A stretch of 64,000 nucleotides of DNA, taken from NCBI GenBank assembly GCA_039024915.1, contig JBCCPK010000002.1:585379-649378 (forward strand), given 5' to 3'. Below are positions 20,157-29,320 of this stretch, piece by piece. A program made the translations under genes and the position numbers. Each line of letters begins with the position of its first letter. The first letter of the stretch is position 1. The stretch is from Pseudomonadota bacterium (GTDB taxonomy: Bacteria; Pseudomonadota; Alphaproteobacteria; Rhizobiales; MH13). The notes below the pieces were generated by a model. That model had not been told where the DNA came from. It did no database searches and worked only from the letters and a program-made list of their open reading frames with translations.

Positions 20157-20954
20157 CTACATCGCAGTCCAACCGCCATCGGCAGGCAGCGCAGAGCCCG
20201 TGATCTGGGCGCCCATATCGGAGGCAAGGAAGACCGCGAATGTGCCCATCTGCTCGATGGTCACGAACTCCTTGGTCGGCTGACGGTCAAGCATCACGTT
20301 CTTGATGACATCCTCACGCGACATGTTGTGCGCTTTCATCTGATCGGGGATCTGCCCCTCGATCAGCGGCGTCAGCACGTAGCCGGGGCAGATAGCGTTG
20401 CAGGTACCGCCGCATTCGGCAAGTTCCAGCGCGATCGTTTTCGTTAGGCCAACAATGCCGTGCTTGGCTGAAACATAGGCGCTTTTGTAGGGCGATGCTG
20501 TCAGGCCGTGGGCGGAGGCGATGTTGATGATCCTGCCCCACTTTTTTTCCTTCATCCCCGGCACGGCGGCACGGATGGTGTGGAACGCAGACGTCAGGTT
20601 GATCGCGATGATCGCGTCCCATTTGGCCGGCGGGAAGTCCTCGACCGGCGCGACGTATTGAATTCCGGCATTGTTGACGAGAATATCGACGGTCCCCAGC
20701 TTCTCCGTCGCCTTCTCAACCAGCGCGACGCAGTCGTCGCCCTTGGACATATCAGCCTGAATGTACTCGACCTCCACGCCTGTCTTGTCGGCCAGATCCT
20801 TGGCAATCGCGTAGTCTTCGTCACGATCCAGATGGGAGTTGAGAGCAACCTTTGCGCCCGCTTTTGCCATGGCTTCGGCGACCCCTAGGCCGATACCCGA
20901 AGTCGATCCTGTCACCACCGCAACGTGTCCGCTTAGGTCTAATTCCAGTGCCAT
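20157..20954 (-). CDS. bdhA: 3-hydroxybutyrate dehydrogenase (SDR)
   Basis: An NAD-dependent SDR of 265 residues that interconverts 3-hydroxybutyrate and acetoacetate in PHB/ketone-body metabolism. It has TGSTSGIG for NAD binding, NNAGIQ, the catalytic YVSAKHG, and the family region CNAICPGYVLTPLIEGQI. The ATG at 20954, preceded by GGGGGGAG, fits the family N-terminus; an in-frame TTG at 20972 is less likely. First gene of a minus-strand run that may reach modC. Confidence 0.93.
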   Translation of the reverse strand: MALELDLSGHVAVVTGSTSGIGLGVAEAMAKAGAKVALNSHLDRDEDYAIAKDLADKTGVEVEYIQADMSKGDDCVALVEKATEKLGTVDILVNNAGIQYVAPVEDFPPAKWDAIIAINLTSAFHTIRAAVPGMKEKKWGRIINIASAHGLTASPYKSAYVSAKHGIVGLTKTIALELAECGGTCNAICPGYVLTPLIEGQIPDQMKAHNMSREDVIKNVMLDRQPTKEFVTIEQMGTFAVFLASDMGAQITGSALPADGGWTAM

Positions 20955-21115
20955 GACGGCGCTCCCCCCCAATCAATCAAAAAACGCGCGGACCTTAGCT
21001 GAATTGATTTCTTTTGCAACGCAGCATGGAGAGGCGCCGATTCAGTTTTGCGTCAAACGATGGCCTCGAAAGGTACACTGTACCAGGCCGCACGTCTCGC
21101 TAAGGACCTGCCGAA

Positions 21116-21793
21116 TTAGGCCTTCTCCGGCCAGACGCAAACGTCGGACACTACACACCCATCGCACTTGGGAGACCGAGCGGTGCAAATCGTTTTGCCG
21201 AACTGCAGAAGCCAAAAATGACCGTCTGCCTTGGCCCAGTCGGGGGAGCGATCTTCGAGGCTCTGCGCGGTTTGGGCTTCGGTTTTGCCGCGCGCAAGCC
21301 CAAGGCGGTTGGCAACACGGTGCACATGGGTGTCAACCGCGATCACGTCCGCGCCGAACGTGAAGCTCATGACGATATCGGCGCATTTGCGGCCGATACC
21401 CGGTAGGCTGAGCAAGCCCTCGCGCGTCGATGGCACGACGCTGCCATGGTCCTCTATCAGGGCCGTGCAGAATTTCCGGATATTGCGGGCTTTCATGTTG
21501 TAAAGGCCAGCAGGTTTGATCGCCGCTGCGATACGTTGATCATCAAGTGCAAGCATCGCTTGCGGCGTTTTGGCCAGCGCGAACAACGCATTGGTTGCCG
21601 CCGCTGTGTTTGCGTCGCGGCTCTGAGCTGAAAGCATGCAGGAGATGCAGGACCGGAATGGATCGGGCTGATCCTTCGGCCCTTTTGCAGTTGGCGTCCG
21701 ACCCGGCATGGCGGCCTTCAAACGTTGATAGACCAGCTCGATATCAGCCGCGCTGAGGAGCCGCGCGGCAAGGGTGTGAGATGCTTTGGGCAT
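21116..21793 (-). CDS. nth: Endonuclease III
   Basis: A 225-residue base-excision repair glycosylase/AP lyase. The helix-hairpin-helix with catalytic Lys (LPGIGRKCAD) and the catalytic Asp (VDTHVHRV) are present, and the C-terminus has the [4Fe-4S] motif C-x6-C-x2-C-x5-C (CTARSPKCDGCVVSDVC). The mid-region LSAQSRDANT replaces the usual LSAQTTD. Single gene. Confidence 0.93.
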   Translation of the reverse strand: MPKASHTLAARLLSAADIELVYQRLKAAMPGRTPTAKGPKDQPDPFRSCISCMLSAQSRDANTAAATNALFALAKTPQAMLALDDQRIAAAIKPAGLYNMKARNIRKFCTALIEDHGSVVPSTREGLLSLPGIGRKCADIVMSFTFGADVIAVDTHVHRVANRLGLARGKTEAQTAQSLEDRSPDWAKADGHFWLLQFGKTICTARSPKCDGCVVSDVCVWPEKA

Positions 21794-21830
21794 CGCGCGG
21801 AACTGGGGCGGACCGTTGGGGTGTCAATAC

Positions 21831-22754
21831 TCAGTCGAGGTCACTGCGGTCCCACCAATCAATCATCGGCTGATCGGCCACGAGGCCAAAGGGATTGTGG
21901 GAGCCATCGTTTAGGTAATAGCCACGCCTGATCTCATCGAAATCGACAGTCTGAGCAATGCCCGGCAGCTGGAAAATCCGGCGCGTGAAGCGCCACAGCG
22001 CCGGAAAGTCCATCAATCGGTGTCGGGTGCATCGAAAATGGGTGGCATAAACCGTATCGTAGCGCACGAGCGTGGCAAACAGTCGGATATCCGCAGCCGT
22101 CACAGTCGCGCCGAACAGATAGGGCTGATCGGACAACCGTTCTTCAACGGCCTCAAGCGTCGCATAGACGCTCGCCGTCGCGTTTTCATACTCGTCCTGC
22201 CGCTGCGCCTTTCCAGCCCGATAAACCGCGTTGGAGAGCCCCTCGAACAGCCACGCCATAAACCCATCAAGCTCATTGGCGCGGTCGGTTGGAAAGAGAG
22301 CTGGCCCGACGCCGCACTTGTCGAAAGCCCGCATGATATTCGTCGAATCATTCGATACGATGCGCCCGGATTCCATGTCCCAAAGCACCGGAACGGTGGA
22401 CCGGCCCGTATAGGCCGGATCCGTGGCTGTGTAGAGCTGATGAAGGTGCGCAAATCCCAGGAATTCTAATGGCCCGGACGGCCGTAGCGCATAACCCTCT
22501 ATGCGGGGTCCCCCGGCCATATGGATACAGAGCGCCGGCGAAAAGCCTTTGAAGTGATGGGCAAGAACGGCTCCGTGCGACCACGGGCAGCTTGCCGAGG
22601 CAACCAGTACGAAGCGACCGGGCGTCCCAGCCAACGCAGCCAGGGTCGGATCGTCCAGAGCGTCGGGCAGCGCGCTGTTTTCACGCCGATACGCTCCGTC
22701 CTTCATGGACAGGTCTGCATCATGATGCCATTGACCATCGAGGAGCATGCCCAT
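21831..22754 (-). CDS. Glutathionyl-hydroquinone reductase-like GST (Xi class, YqjG/ECM4)
   Basis: A 307-residue enzyme expected to reduce glutathionyl-hydroquinones with glutathione. The catalytic Cys is in CPWSHG near residue 57, where the family usually has CPWAHR or similar; downstream come TVPVLWD and a C-terminal helical domain with [18 protein letters not shown]. The start at ATG 22754 (family-like MGML, AAGGA 9 bp upstream) is preferred over GTG 22760. It is divergent from ispG with only 59 bp between the starts. Confidence 0.88.
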   Translation of the reverse strand: MGMLLDGQWHHDADLSMKDGAYRRENSALPDALDDPTLAALAGTPGRFVLVASASCPWSHGAVLAHHFKGFSPALCIHMAGGPRIEGYALRPSGPLEFLGFAHLHQLYTATDPAYTGRSTVPVLWDMESGRIVSNDSTNIMRAFDKCGVGPALFPTDRANELDGFMAWLFEGLSNAVYRAGKAQRQDEYENATASVYATLEAVEERLSDQPYLFGATVTAADIRLFATLVRYDTVYATHFRCTRHRLMDFPALWRFTRRIFQLPGIAQTVDFDEIRRGYYLNDGSHNPFGLVADQPMIDWWDRSDLD

Positions 22755-22813
22755 CGTCACGATCCTTCACTGTGCGAGTTGCTAGCCAACCTTCGCACGC
22801 CTATAGAACCTTT

Positions 22814-24097
22814 ATGCTCGATCGCCCAAGACTCGATCCCGGCCTGCACTATTATTCCGAGCCCTTCAAACGGCGCCGGTCGGTCCCCGTTGACGTCGGC
22901 GGCGTCATCGTCGGTGGTGATGCACCCGTGGTGGTCCAGTCAATGACCAACACCGACACGGCAGACATTCGGGCGACCGCAACACAGGTCGCCGCGCTGG
23001 CCAAGGCTGGCTCGGAGTTGGTCCGTATCACCGTCGACCGCGACGAGGCCGCAGCGGCCGTGCCCAAGGTTCGCGAGAAACTGCTCAAATGGGGCGTGGA
23101 GGTGCCGCTGGTTGGCGACTTCCACTACATCGGCCACCAGCTCCTGCACGATCATCCCGCCTGCGCCGACGCGCTCGACAAGTACCGTATCAACCCGGGT
23201 AATGTCGGCTTCAAGGCGAAGAAGGACGTTCAGTTCGCCGCCATCATCGAAGAGGCGATGAAGCGCAACAAGGCGGTTCGCATTGGGGTCAACTGGGGCT
23301 CGCTCGATCAAGCGCTCCTGACCAAGCTGATGGATGAGAACGCCGATAACGGTTCACCACTTACCGCTCGTGAAGTCACCCACGAAGCGATGGTGCAATC
23401 GGCCCTTCTGTCGGCGGACCATGCCGAAAGCCTTGGCATGGGGCGGGATCGCATCATTATCTCGTGCAAGGTCAGCCAGGTGCAGGACCTCGTTGCGGTT
23501 TACACCAAGATTGCCCAACGGTCGGACTATGCGCTGCATTTGGGCCTGACCGAGGCGGGTATGGGGTCCAAGGGCATCGTTTCGTCGTCTGCCGCTCTTG
23601 GGATCCTGCTGCAGCAGGGGATTGGCGACACGATCCGCATCTCGCTGACGCCCGAACCCGGTGGCGATCGCACCAAAGAGGTGATCGTTGCACAGGAACT
23701 GTTGCAAGTGATGGGCATCCGCACGTTTGTGCCGGTCGTGGCAGCTTGCCCAGGCTGTGGGCGGACGACGTCCACCGTGTTCCAGGAGTTGGCCCAGGAC
23801 GTTCAGGAGATGATCCGAACGAAGCTTCCTGCGTGGAAGGAAAAATATCCCGGGGTGGAACAACTGAACTTTGCGGTCATGGGCTGCATCGTGAACGGAC
23901 CGGGTGAATCCAAGCACGCCGACATCGGAATTTCGCTCCCCGGTACGGGTGAGCAGCCCGCCGCGCCGGTCTTCATCGATGGCAAGAAAGCGATGACGCT
24001 CCGCGGTCCGAACCTCGCCGAAGACTTCAAGGACCTAGTCGAGGACTACATCGAAAAGAGGTTTGGACAAGGCCCGTTGGAAAGTCAGGACGCCTAA
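22814..24097 (+). CDS. ispG: 4-hydroxy-3-methylbut-2-en-1-yl diphosphate synthase
   Basis: The penultimate MEP-pathway enzyme of isoprenoid synthesis, converting MEcPP to HMBPP with a [4Fe-4S] cluster. 427 residues with the N-terminal TIM-barrel markers ([27 protein letters not shown]) and the cluster cysteines in CPGCGRT and [12 protein letters not shown]. The ATG at 22814 gives the family N-terminus; the longer in-frame reading from 22592 overlaps the opposite-strand GST gene and is rejected. Confidence 0.95.
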   Translation: MLDRPRLDPGLHYYSEPFKRRRSVPVDVGGVIVGGDAPVVVQSMTNTDTADIRATATQVAALAKAGSELVRITVDRDEAAAAVPKVREKLLKWGVEVPLVGDFHYIGHQLLHDHPACADALDKYRINPGNVGFKAKKDVQFAAIIEEAMKRNKAVRIGVNWGSLDQALLTKLMDENADNGSPLTAREVTHEAMVQSALLSADHAESLGMGRDRIIISCKVSQVQDLVAVYTKIAQRSDYALHLGLTEAGMGSKGIVSSSAALGILLQQGIGDTIRISLTPEPGGDRTKEVIVAQELLQVMGIRTFVPVVAACPGCGRTTSTVFQELAQDVQEMIRTKLPAWKEKYPGVEQLNFAVMGCIVNGPGESKHADIGISLPGTGEQPAAPVFIDGKKAMTLRGPNLAEDFKDLVEDYIEKRFGQGPLESQDA

Positions 24098-24130
24098 GTG
24101 GCCCACATCGCGGTTGCCGAGAAGCCTCTT

Positions 24131-24649
24131 ATGCTTTTCCGAAGAGTGCCCGGAATAGCTGTTCGCATTGTGGCCCTTGTTGCTGCGTCGACGCTGTGCC
24201 TTTTTGCCCTCAACGCCCAACCCGTATCGGCTTCGGAGGCGGAATTCGCCAAGGCCGTTGAGATTTGTCTCGACCACCTTGTCGACAAGGACCCTACCGC
24301 ATCGTTCGAGGAGCGCGGCTACTCCGTCGTGCCCGCGGATGAAGGAACGTTCAACGTTCGTAGCCCCGGATGGAGCGGCTTTCTAGCACCACTTTTGCTC
24401 ACCGAATGGTGCTGGATCGAAAGCGACTCCCTTTCGCAAAGCGCGGTCGCCGCGCTTGCCTATGAACTGGTTCGTGAGCGCTATCCAAGCGGCGGGGCTG
24501 GACCGGCAGAACGCGGCACCCTGGCGAATGACTGCCCATCGACATCGTTCGTCTACGCCGGGCAACGCATTGCAATGCTGGAGTTTCGCAATGCCGGTTT
24601 CTGGAATGGCTGCCGCGAAAAAAGCCTCGGCGGGGTCTTGTTCCACTGA
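24131..24649 (+). CDS. Hypothetical exported protein
   Basis: A 172-residue product with a signal peptide (hydrophobic IVALVAASTLCLFALNA, cleavage near VSA-SEA). The mature part has a few cysteines that could form disulfides and no motif I recognise. An in-frame GTG at 24098, directly after the ispG stop, is an alternative start but would put 11 extra residues before the signal peptide. Likely cotranscribed with ispG; unrelated function is possible. Confidence 0.65.
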   Translation: MLFRRVPGIAVRIVALVAASTLCLFALNAQPVSASEAEFAKAVEICLDHLVDKDPTASFEERGYSVVPADEGTFNVRSPGWSGFLAPLLLTEWCWIESDSLSQSAVAALAYELVRERYPSGGAGPAERGTLANDCPSTSFVYAGQRIAMLEFRNAGFWNGCREKSLGGVLFH

Positions 24650-24685
24650 GGGAATTTGGAACTGGTTGGCTGCCCTTGGGCTGGA

Positions 24686-25756
24686 TCAGCCCCGCCGAGG
24701 CAGCACCACCCACATGTCAAAATCGAGGATGACGCCCTCGGCGTATCCGTCGCCGTCCATGAGAGGGTTGTCGCGACAAACCCGGTCTTTTGTCGCGACA
24801 AGTCGCACTCTTGTCGCGCCAACATCGCTTCGTCCGGCGATCTCCGCGCGATCCAGAACTTCGCTCCACGCATACACGGTCTCACCAGCAAAGAGCGGCG
24901 CGACGTGTCGCCCGGAATTGATCGCGGCAACGTGAAAAGCGTTCTGGCACCCATTGAAGGAAAGCGCGCGCGCCAGCGAGATGACATGTCCGCCGTAGAT
25001 CAGGCGGCGCCCGAAACGTCCCTGACCTTCGGTATGCTGATTGAAGTGAACCTTGGCCGTGTTCTGGTAGAGGCGCGTGGCGAGCATATGGTCGCTCTCT
25101 TCGACCGTCATGCCGTCGACATGGTCGATCCTTTCGTCCGGCTCATAGTCGTCCCAGAAAAAGCCCGAACCCGAGAGCGCGGTGTCCCAGCCCGCAACGG
25201 AGAGTGGCGGGACGGCCGCACCCAGATTTGCAGGGTCCACGGCTTTCGCAAGTTCCGGAATGACCGGATCGGGCGCAGGGTTTTGCGCGTCGCGCTTTCT
25301 GACCATGACCCAGCGGACATAGGACACAACCACCTCACCACGCTGGTTGGACCCGGTCGTGCGGACGTAGACCGTCCCGGTCTTCCCGTTGGAGTTCTCT
25401 TTGACACCGATCACCTCCGACACCGACGAGATGGTATCGCCAGGGTAGACAGCCTTGTTAAAAACGCCTTCCGCATATCCAAGGTTGGCAACCGCATTGA
25501 GCGAAATGTCGGGAACCGTCTTGCCAAAAACGGCATGGAAAACCAGCAGATCGTCAAGCGGCGCCTGCGGATAACCGATCGCCCGGGCAAAGCTATCGGC
25601 GGACTGCACAGCGGTGCGCGTTCCGTAGAGCGCGCGATACAGGCTGGCGTCCCCCATCGTCAGGGTCAGCGGTGTGGCGTGCACCAGCGTGCGACCAACG
25701 CTGAAATCTTCAAAAAAGTTGCCCGCATCGTTCTTGCCTAGAGGCTCGGTAGCCAT
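24686..25756 (-). CDS. mch: Mesaconyl-CoA hydratase (MaoC-like double hotdog)
   Basis: A 356-residue enzyme of the ethylmalonyl-CoA pathway that interconverts mesaconyl-C1-CoA and beta-methylmalyl-CoA. Two tandem hotdog halves are visible; the first contains GNFFEDFSVGRTLVHA and FGKTVPDISLNAVANLGY, both characteristic of Mch, and the second contains HFNQHTEG and GRRLIYGGHVISLARAL. The ATG at 25756 follows AAGGGACG; the longer frame from 25807 is rejected. Its presence points to acetyl-CoA assimilation by that pathway rather than, or besides, the glyoxylate cycle. Confidence 0.88.
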   Translation of the reverse strand: MATEPLGKNDAGNFFEDFSVGRTLVHATPLTLTMGDASLYRALYGTRTAVQSADSFARAIGYPQAPLDDLLVFHAVFGKTVPDISLNAVANLGYAEGVFNKAVYPGDTISSVSEVIGVKENSNGKTGTVYVRTTGSNQRGEVVVSYVRWVMVRKRDAQNPAPDPVIPELAKAVDPANLGAAVPPLSVAGWDTALSGSGFFWDDYEPDERIDHVDGMTVEESDHMLATRLYQNTAKVHFNQHTEGQGRFGRRLIYGGHVISLARALSFNGCQNAFHVAAINSGRHVAPLFAGETVYAWSEVLDRAEIAGRSDVGATRVRLVATKDRVCRDNPLMDGDGYAEGVILDFDMWVVLPRRG

Positions 25757-25855
25757 GCTTATCGTCCCTTTGTCATTACGACGTCCTTGTGCGCCGCAAT
25801 GGTGCACCGCAACAAGATCGACTTTGAGGCAAGAGCCTGATCAGGTCACCGCTGT

Positions 25856-26506
25856 ATGAATGAAACCCCCCGCCACTCCGTGGCCCTGCCCACCGGCGAA
25901 ACCGGTGACCATCGGCTTTTCGCCCCCGCCGCCGCGCGGAACATCGGGCCGATCATCGACGGCCTTCGGCAGTTTGTGCCGGAAACTGGCTTCGCACTCG
26001 AGATCGCATCGGGTACGGGCGAGCACGTCGTCGCCTTTTCCACCGCTTTTCCTAGGCTGCGCTGGCAACCAACGGACGTGGACCCGGCGCGCCTCGCCAG
26101 CATCGAGGCCTGGACCCACTACGCCAAGGCCGATCAGGTCTTGCCGCCGGTCGCGTTCGATGCAGCACAGGAGCAGTGGCTGGGCCCCAAAACTGATGTT
26201 GTGTTCCTGTCCAACCTTCTGCATTTGGTCTCAGCGGCAGACGCGCGGAGCATCGTGGATTGCATGGCCGCCGCCTTGGCGCCGGGAGGCGTCCTCGCGA
26301 TTTACGGACCGTTCCTGCGCGAATCCGGCTATGCAAGTGCGGGCGATGAAAGGTTTGACGCCGCAATCCGGGCCGAAAACCACGATGCCGGGTACAAGTC
26401 GATCACCTCAACAGAGGATCATTTGCTTGCGCTGGGGCTCACGCGATGCGACTGCCTTTCCATGCCCGCCAACAACCTCATGAGCGTTTGGAAGCGACCA
26501 CGATGA
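25856..26506 (+). CDS. DUF938 family, SAM-dependent methyltransferase fold
   Basis: 216 residues with DUF938 hallmarks: FAPAAARNIGPI early, then the SAM-binding LEIASGTGEHVVAFS, WQPTDVDP, and FLSNLLHLVS, ending in a YKSITSTEDH-like segment. Substrate is unknown. The stop overlaps the next gene's start (ATGA), indicating an operon with the exported protein and RidA-like gene. Confidence 0.88.
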   Translation: MNETPRHSVALPTGETGDHRLFAPAAARNIGPIIDGLRQFVPETGFALEIASGTGEHVVAFSTAFPRLRWQPTDVDPARLASIEAWTHYAKADQVLPPVAFDAAQEQWLGPKTDVVFLSNLLHLVSAADARSIVDCMAAALAPGGVLAIYGPFLRESGYASAGDERFDAAIRAENHDAGYKSITSTEDHLLALGLTRCDCLSMPANNLMSVWKRPR

Positions 26507-27375
26507 TGCGCCCCACAACCGCGAATTCGGCCTTGACTGCGTTGCTTACGACGACGCTCGTTCTGGGCCTGCCCACCACAAGCGTTCCCGCCCAAACGCT
26601 CGACGTTTTCACGCTGACCGGCGATGTCGACGTCACGATTACCGTGGACAGCGCGACGAACGAGCAAATTCTTACGTCTTCGGGTAACGAGATTATCCGC
26701 GCACCAGTGATCGTTCGCGATGCACCGATCCTGCAAGTCGATTCGGGAACGGCCGGCCATGTCCTGTACGTCGATCAGGGTGAGGAAGGCTGCGCAGCCT
26801 CTCCCTATGTGCTGACCGTCAGCTTCGGCGAGCCCTGGCTGCAAGGACCAATCGGTCTGCCCTGCACGCCGTATGCGGCCGCCACCTATCCGGGCGGGGC
26901 CATTCTGTTCAGCCCTCCGGAGTTGCACGCCGATGGCGATGCGGTGATGTTTGATCTCGAAGCGGGGCCGATACGGCTAGGCCCGATCGTCTATGCCCCC
27001 CAGCCCGGCCGGGGGTGGGACGCGCTTGACGCCGAAGTTGGCGGGTATAGCGACCTTGCCGCGCTTGATCTGTATGCCGCTGAGCCGGTCTACGCGGATC
27101 TCAACGAACAATGGGGGGACGGCTTGTTTGTGTTCGCTCAGCATTTGCGAACGCGTTCCCTGCCGCAGATCGAGGGGAATTTCCTCATCCAGACCGGCTG
27201 CCTGCCCAGCCAGTGCAGCTTCGCAATCGGCCTGATCGCGGTCGATCCGGCGAACGAACAGGTCTATTCCGCCTTCTTCAACGAAGGCGCACCCGATGCG
27301 CGGCCCGCTATCGAACAATGGAGCGACGATGCTCGCGCGATTTACGATACGTGGCGCGAAGGAGGGTTCCGATGA
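26503..27375 (+). CDS. Hypothetical exported protein
   Basis: 290 residues with a probable signal peptide (LTALLTTTLVLGLPTTSVPAQ). The rest is beta-rich with paired cysteines (EGCAASP, LPCTPY, TGCLPSQC) and no family I recognise. ATGATG start at 26503 overlaps the DUF938 stop; its own stop overlaps the RidA-like start. The C-terminal half (QWGDGLFVFAQHL onward) is the most ordered-looking part. Confidence 0.7.
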   Translation: MMRPTTANSALTALLTTTLVLGLPTTSVPAQTLDVFTLTGDVDVTITVDSATNEQILTSSGNEIIRAPVIVRDAPILQVDSGTAGHVLYVDQGEEGCAASPYVLTVSFGEPWLQGPIGLPCTPYAAATYPGGAILFSPPELHADGDAVMFDLEAGPIRLGPIVYAPQPGRGWDALDAEVGGYSDLAALDLYAAEPVYADLNEQWGDGLFVFAQHLRTRSLPQIEGNFLIQTGCLPSQCSFAIGLIAVDPANEQVYSAFFNEGAPDARPAIEQWSDDARAIYDTWREGGFR

Positions 27376-27749
27376 GCCGAACCCTGATCTCCTCAGGCTC
27401 CCCGATGGAGGCCGAGGCCGGCTATTCCCGTGCCGTGAGCGATGGAACCTATGTCCACGTCTCTGGGACAACGGGCTTCGATTACGCGAGCATGGTGATG
27501 CCCGAAGGTATCGAGGCGCAGACGCGGAACACGTTCGCGACGATTTCCGGCGCGCTCGAGCAGGCTGGAACGTCCATGCAAAACGTCGTCCGCGTGCGCT
27601 ACTACGTGACCGATCGAGCCAATGCGCCAGCCGTCATGCGTGTCGCGGGTGAGGTCTTTGGCGACATCAGGCCTGCTGCAACTCTGGTGATCTGCGACTT
27701 GCTCACCGAGGAGATGCTTATCGAGATCGAGGCGACCGCAACGCTCTGA
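27372..27749 (+). CDS. RidA/YjgF family protein
   Basis: A 125-residue RidA-fold protein. The family pattern is present: YSRAVSDGTYVHVSGTTG early, QTRNTFATISGALEQAG in the middle, VVRVRYYVTD and PAATLVICDLL near the end. True RidA enzymes need a catalytic Arg near residue 105; the RPAATLVI segment supplies an Arg, but substrate is unknown. The ATG at 27372 overlaps the upstream stop. Confidence 0.88.
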   Translation: MSRTLISSGSPMEAEAGYSRAVSDGTYVHVSGTTGFDYASMVMPEGIEAQTRNTFATISGALEQAGTSMQNVVRVRYYVTDRANAPAVMRVAGEVFGDIRPAATLVICDLLTEEMLIEIEATATL

Positions 27750-27770
27750 CCGCGCGCAGCGAGGCGCGGG

Positions 27771-28754
27771 CTATTCCACGGTCGCTTCAAACGTCCGGGT
27801 GGCGATGGCGGTATCACCACGCACCAATTCGACGGTCCCCGCATAGGTTCCTGGCACAATCGCTTCCCGGCGCCCGGCAAACAGAGATGACGTCGCCTGC
27901 CCGCGCTCTAGGGGATCGCTGGCATGCTCGAAAGTGAACCCGCCCGGCCCGCTCAGCGAGAAGCGGAACTGGTCGCCCTTTTGGGTGTTGATTGCCCAAA
28001 CCCACCCAACGATCGCCTCCGCACCGGGATAAAGACCAACGGGGTCGGCAAATATCAACGTGTCGTGCTCGACGGGTTGAGAGGAAAAGCCCGCGCCAAT
28101 CATGCGGGTCATCTCAGTCACCTGATCCGTCACGCGCTGGTCGGACCAGAGGCTTTCACCGGCTCCACAGCGATCGCCATCCGCCAGTTGGCCGCTGAAC
28201 GGATCGATAATCTCGTCATCGCGCCGAACGAGGAACTCAAGGTGTGGAAACTGGGTCAGGCCCGATAGGCCGATGGCGCCGAGCGTCTGGCCAACACTGA
28301 CGGTATCACCGACGCTGACGGCGACGCTACCCTGCGCGAGGTGGCAATATTGGGTTTGCAAGCCACCGGCGTGGTCGATGACAACCCCGTTGCCACATTC
28401 GCGGCCTGCCACTGCCGCCCGATCGCTTTCATCGTCCACAAACCTGTCGGCTTGCCCGTCACGGATGGCACGCACGGTCCCATTTGCCGCCGCAACAACG
28501 GTTCCATGCACCGCCGTATCGAGAAGCTGAGGCACCCGAATGTCGGTTCCGGTGTGTCCATCATAGCTCGCAGCCCCGCAGAAGGGGTCACGTGCATCGG
28601 GACCGGAATCGGTGTCGACCAATTGCTGGATGAAACAGGTTGCGCCCAGATCACATTGAACCGGGAAGCTTAAAGTGGGCTGGTCCTGCGCAGTGGCAGG
28701 GTGAAACCAGGCGGTGGCGAGAAGCATCGCCAAGGGTCCTGCCGCCTTTATCAA
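27771..28754 (-). CDS. M23 family metallopeptidase-like exported protein
   Basis: A 327-residue exported protein (signal peptide ending ATAQ) with a LytM/M23 domain at about residues 60-190: GHTGTDI supplies His67 and Asp71, YCHL supplies His138, and PHLEF supplies His171. The second His of the canonical HxH is Glu173. C-terminal residues 215-327 look like a beta-sandwich accessory domain. Start is TTG at 28754 overlapping the upstream stop (TTGA); ATG at 28727 is an alternative. Peptidoglycan or other peptide cleavage is uncertain because of the altered ligand. Confidence 0.8.
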   Translation of the reverse strand: MIKAAGPLAMLLATAWFHPATAQDQPTLSFPVQCDLGATCFIQQLVDTDSGPDARDPFCGAASYDGHTGTDIRVPQLLDTAVHGTVVAAANGTVRAIRDGQADRFVDDESDRAAVAGRECGNGVVIDHAGGLQTQYCHLAQGSVAVSVGDTVSVGQTLGAIGLSGLTQFPHLEFLVRRDDEIIDPFSGQLADGDRCGAGESLWSDQRVTDQVTEMTRMIGAGFSSQPVEHDTLIFADPVGLYPGAEAIVGWVWAINTQKGDQFRFSLSGPGGFTFEHASDPLERGQATSSLFAGRREAIVPGTYAGTVELVRGDTAIATRTFEATVE

Positions 28755-29320
28755 GCGCTTGCCCCTCGCTTCTTACTCGCCGACTTCGACCGCGCTTCCA
28801 CTTGGGCGAGCACGGGGTCAACCAGATCCGTACGATGCGCGGCGATGAACCGAACCGTCTCCGCACCACCACCATGGACAAACAGTGCGGGAAGCCAGAG
28901 GCCCCGCGCGCCAAACATGGATTGGGCGAATTTTGTCTGGCCAATGCGGCCATCGACAAGGATGACCCAGATACCGCGCAGGCCCAGATCACCGACATCG
29001 GACCATGCCAGCTCGGTGGTCCCCGCTCCCATCCGCAGTTTCCGGACAACCACGCCGTCGGTCGTCACAAGCGGTGTCCCGGTCGCGATTGCGCGGGCAA
29101 ACTGGTATCCAGGAAAGGCGATGAAGCCGCCGAAGACAACGAACGCCAGCGCAGCAACCGCACCTCCGACCGACAGCGGCAAAGCCGCACCGCTCAGCAG
29201 CTGGAAAATCGGGACCCCGGCCAGCCCTATGCCGACCGCAAGCAGCGCAACCGCTGCGATGCCAGCGCGCAGAGGCGATGCATAGAGCGCTTGCGGACCC
29301 GGCTCAGCTGCTGCGGTCAC
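28751..29320 (-). CDS. Small membrane protein of unknown function
   Basis: 189 residues with two hydrophobic segments (about residues 18-42 and 48-70) followed by a soluble region with a WSDVGDLGLRG stretch that resembles bacterial PH-like domains. It starts at GTG 29320 inside the ccmG 3' end (17-base overlap) and overlaps the M23-like gene by 4 bases, so it belongs to the ccm-side transcript. Confidence 0.7.
   Translation of the reverse strand: MTAAAEPGPQALYASPLRAGIAAVALLAVGIGLAGVPIFQLLSGAALPLSVGGAVAALAFVVFGGFIAFPGYQFARAIATGTPLVTTDGVVVRKLRMGAGTTELAWSDVGDLGLRGIWVILVDGRIGQTKFAQSMFGARGLWLPALFVHGGGAETVRFIAAHRTDLVDPVLAQVEARSKSASKKRGASA

Noticed and set aside
28341..29285. Plus-strand ORFs opposite the M23-like and membrane protein genes
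   Set aside because: Compositionally biased antisense frames; the minus-strand frames carry signal peptide, LytM motifs and membrane helices.
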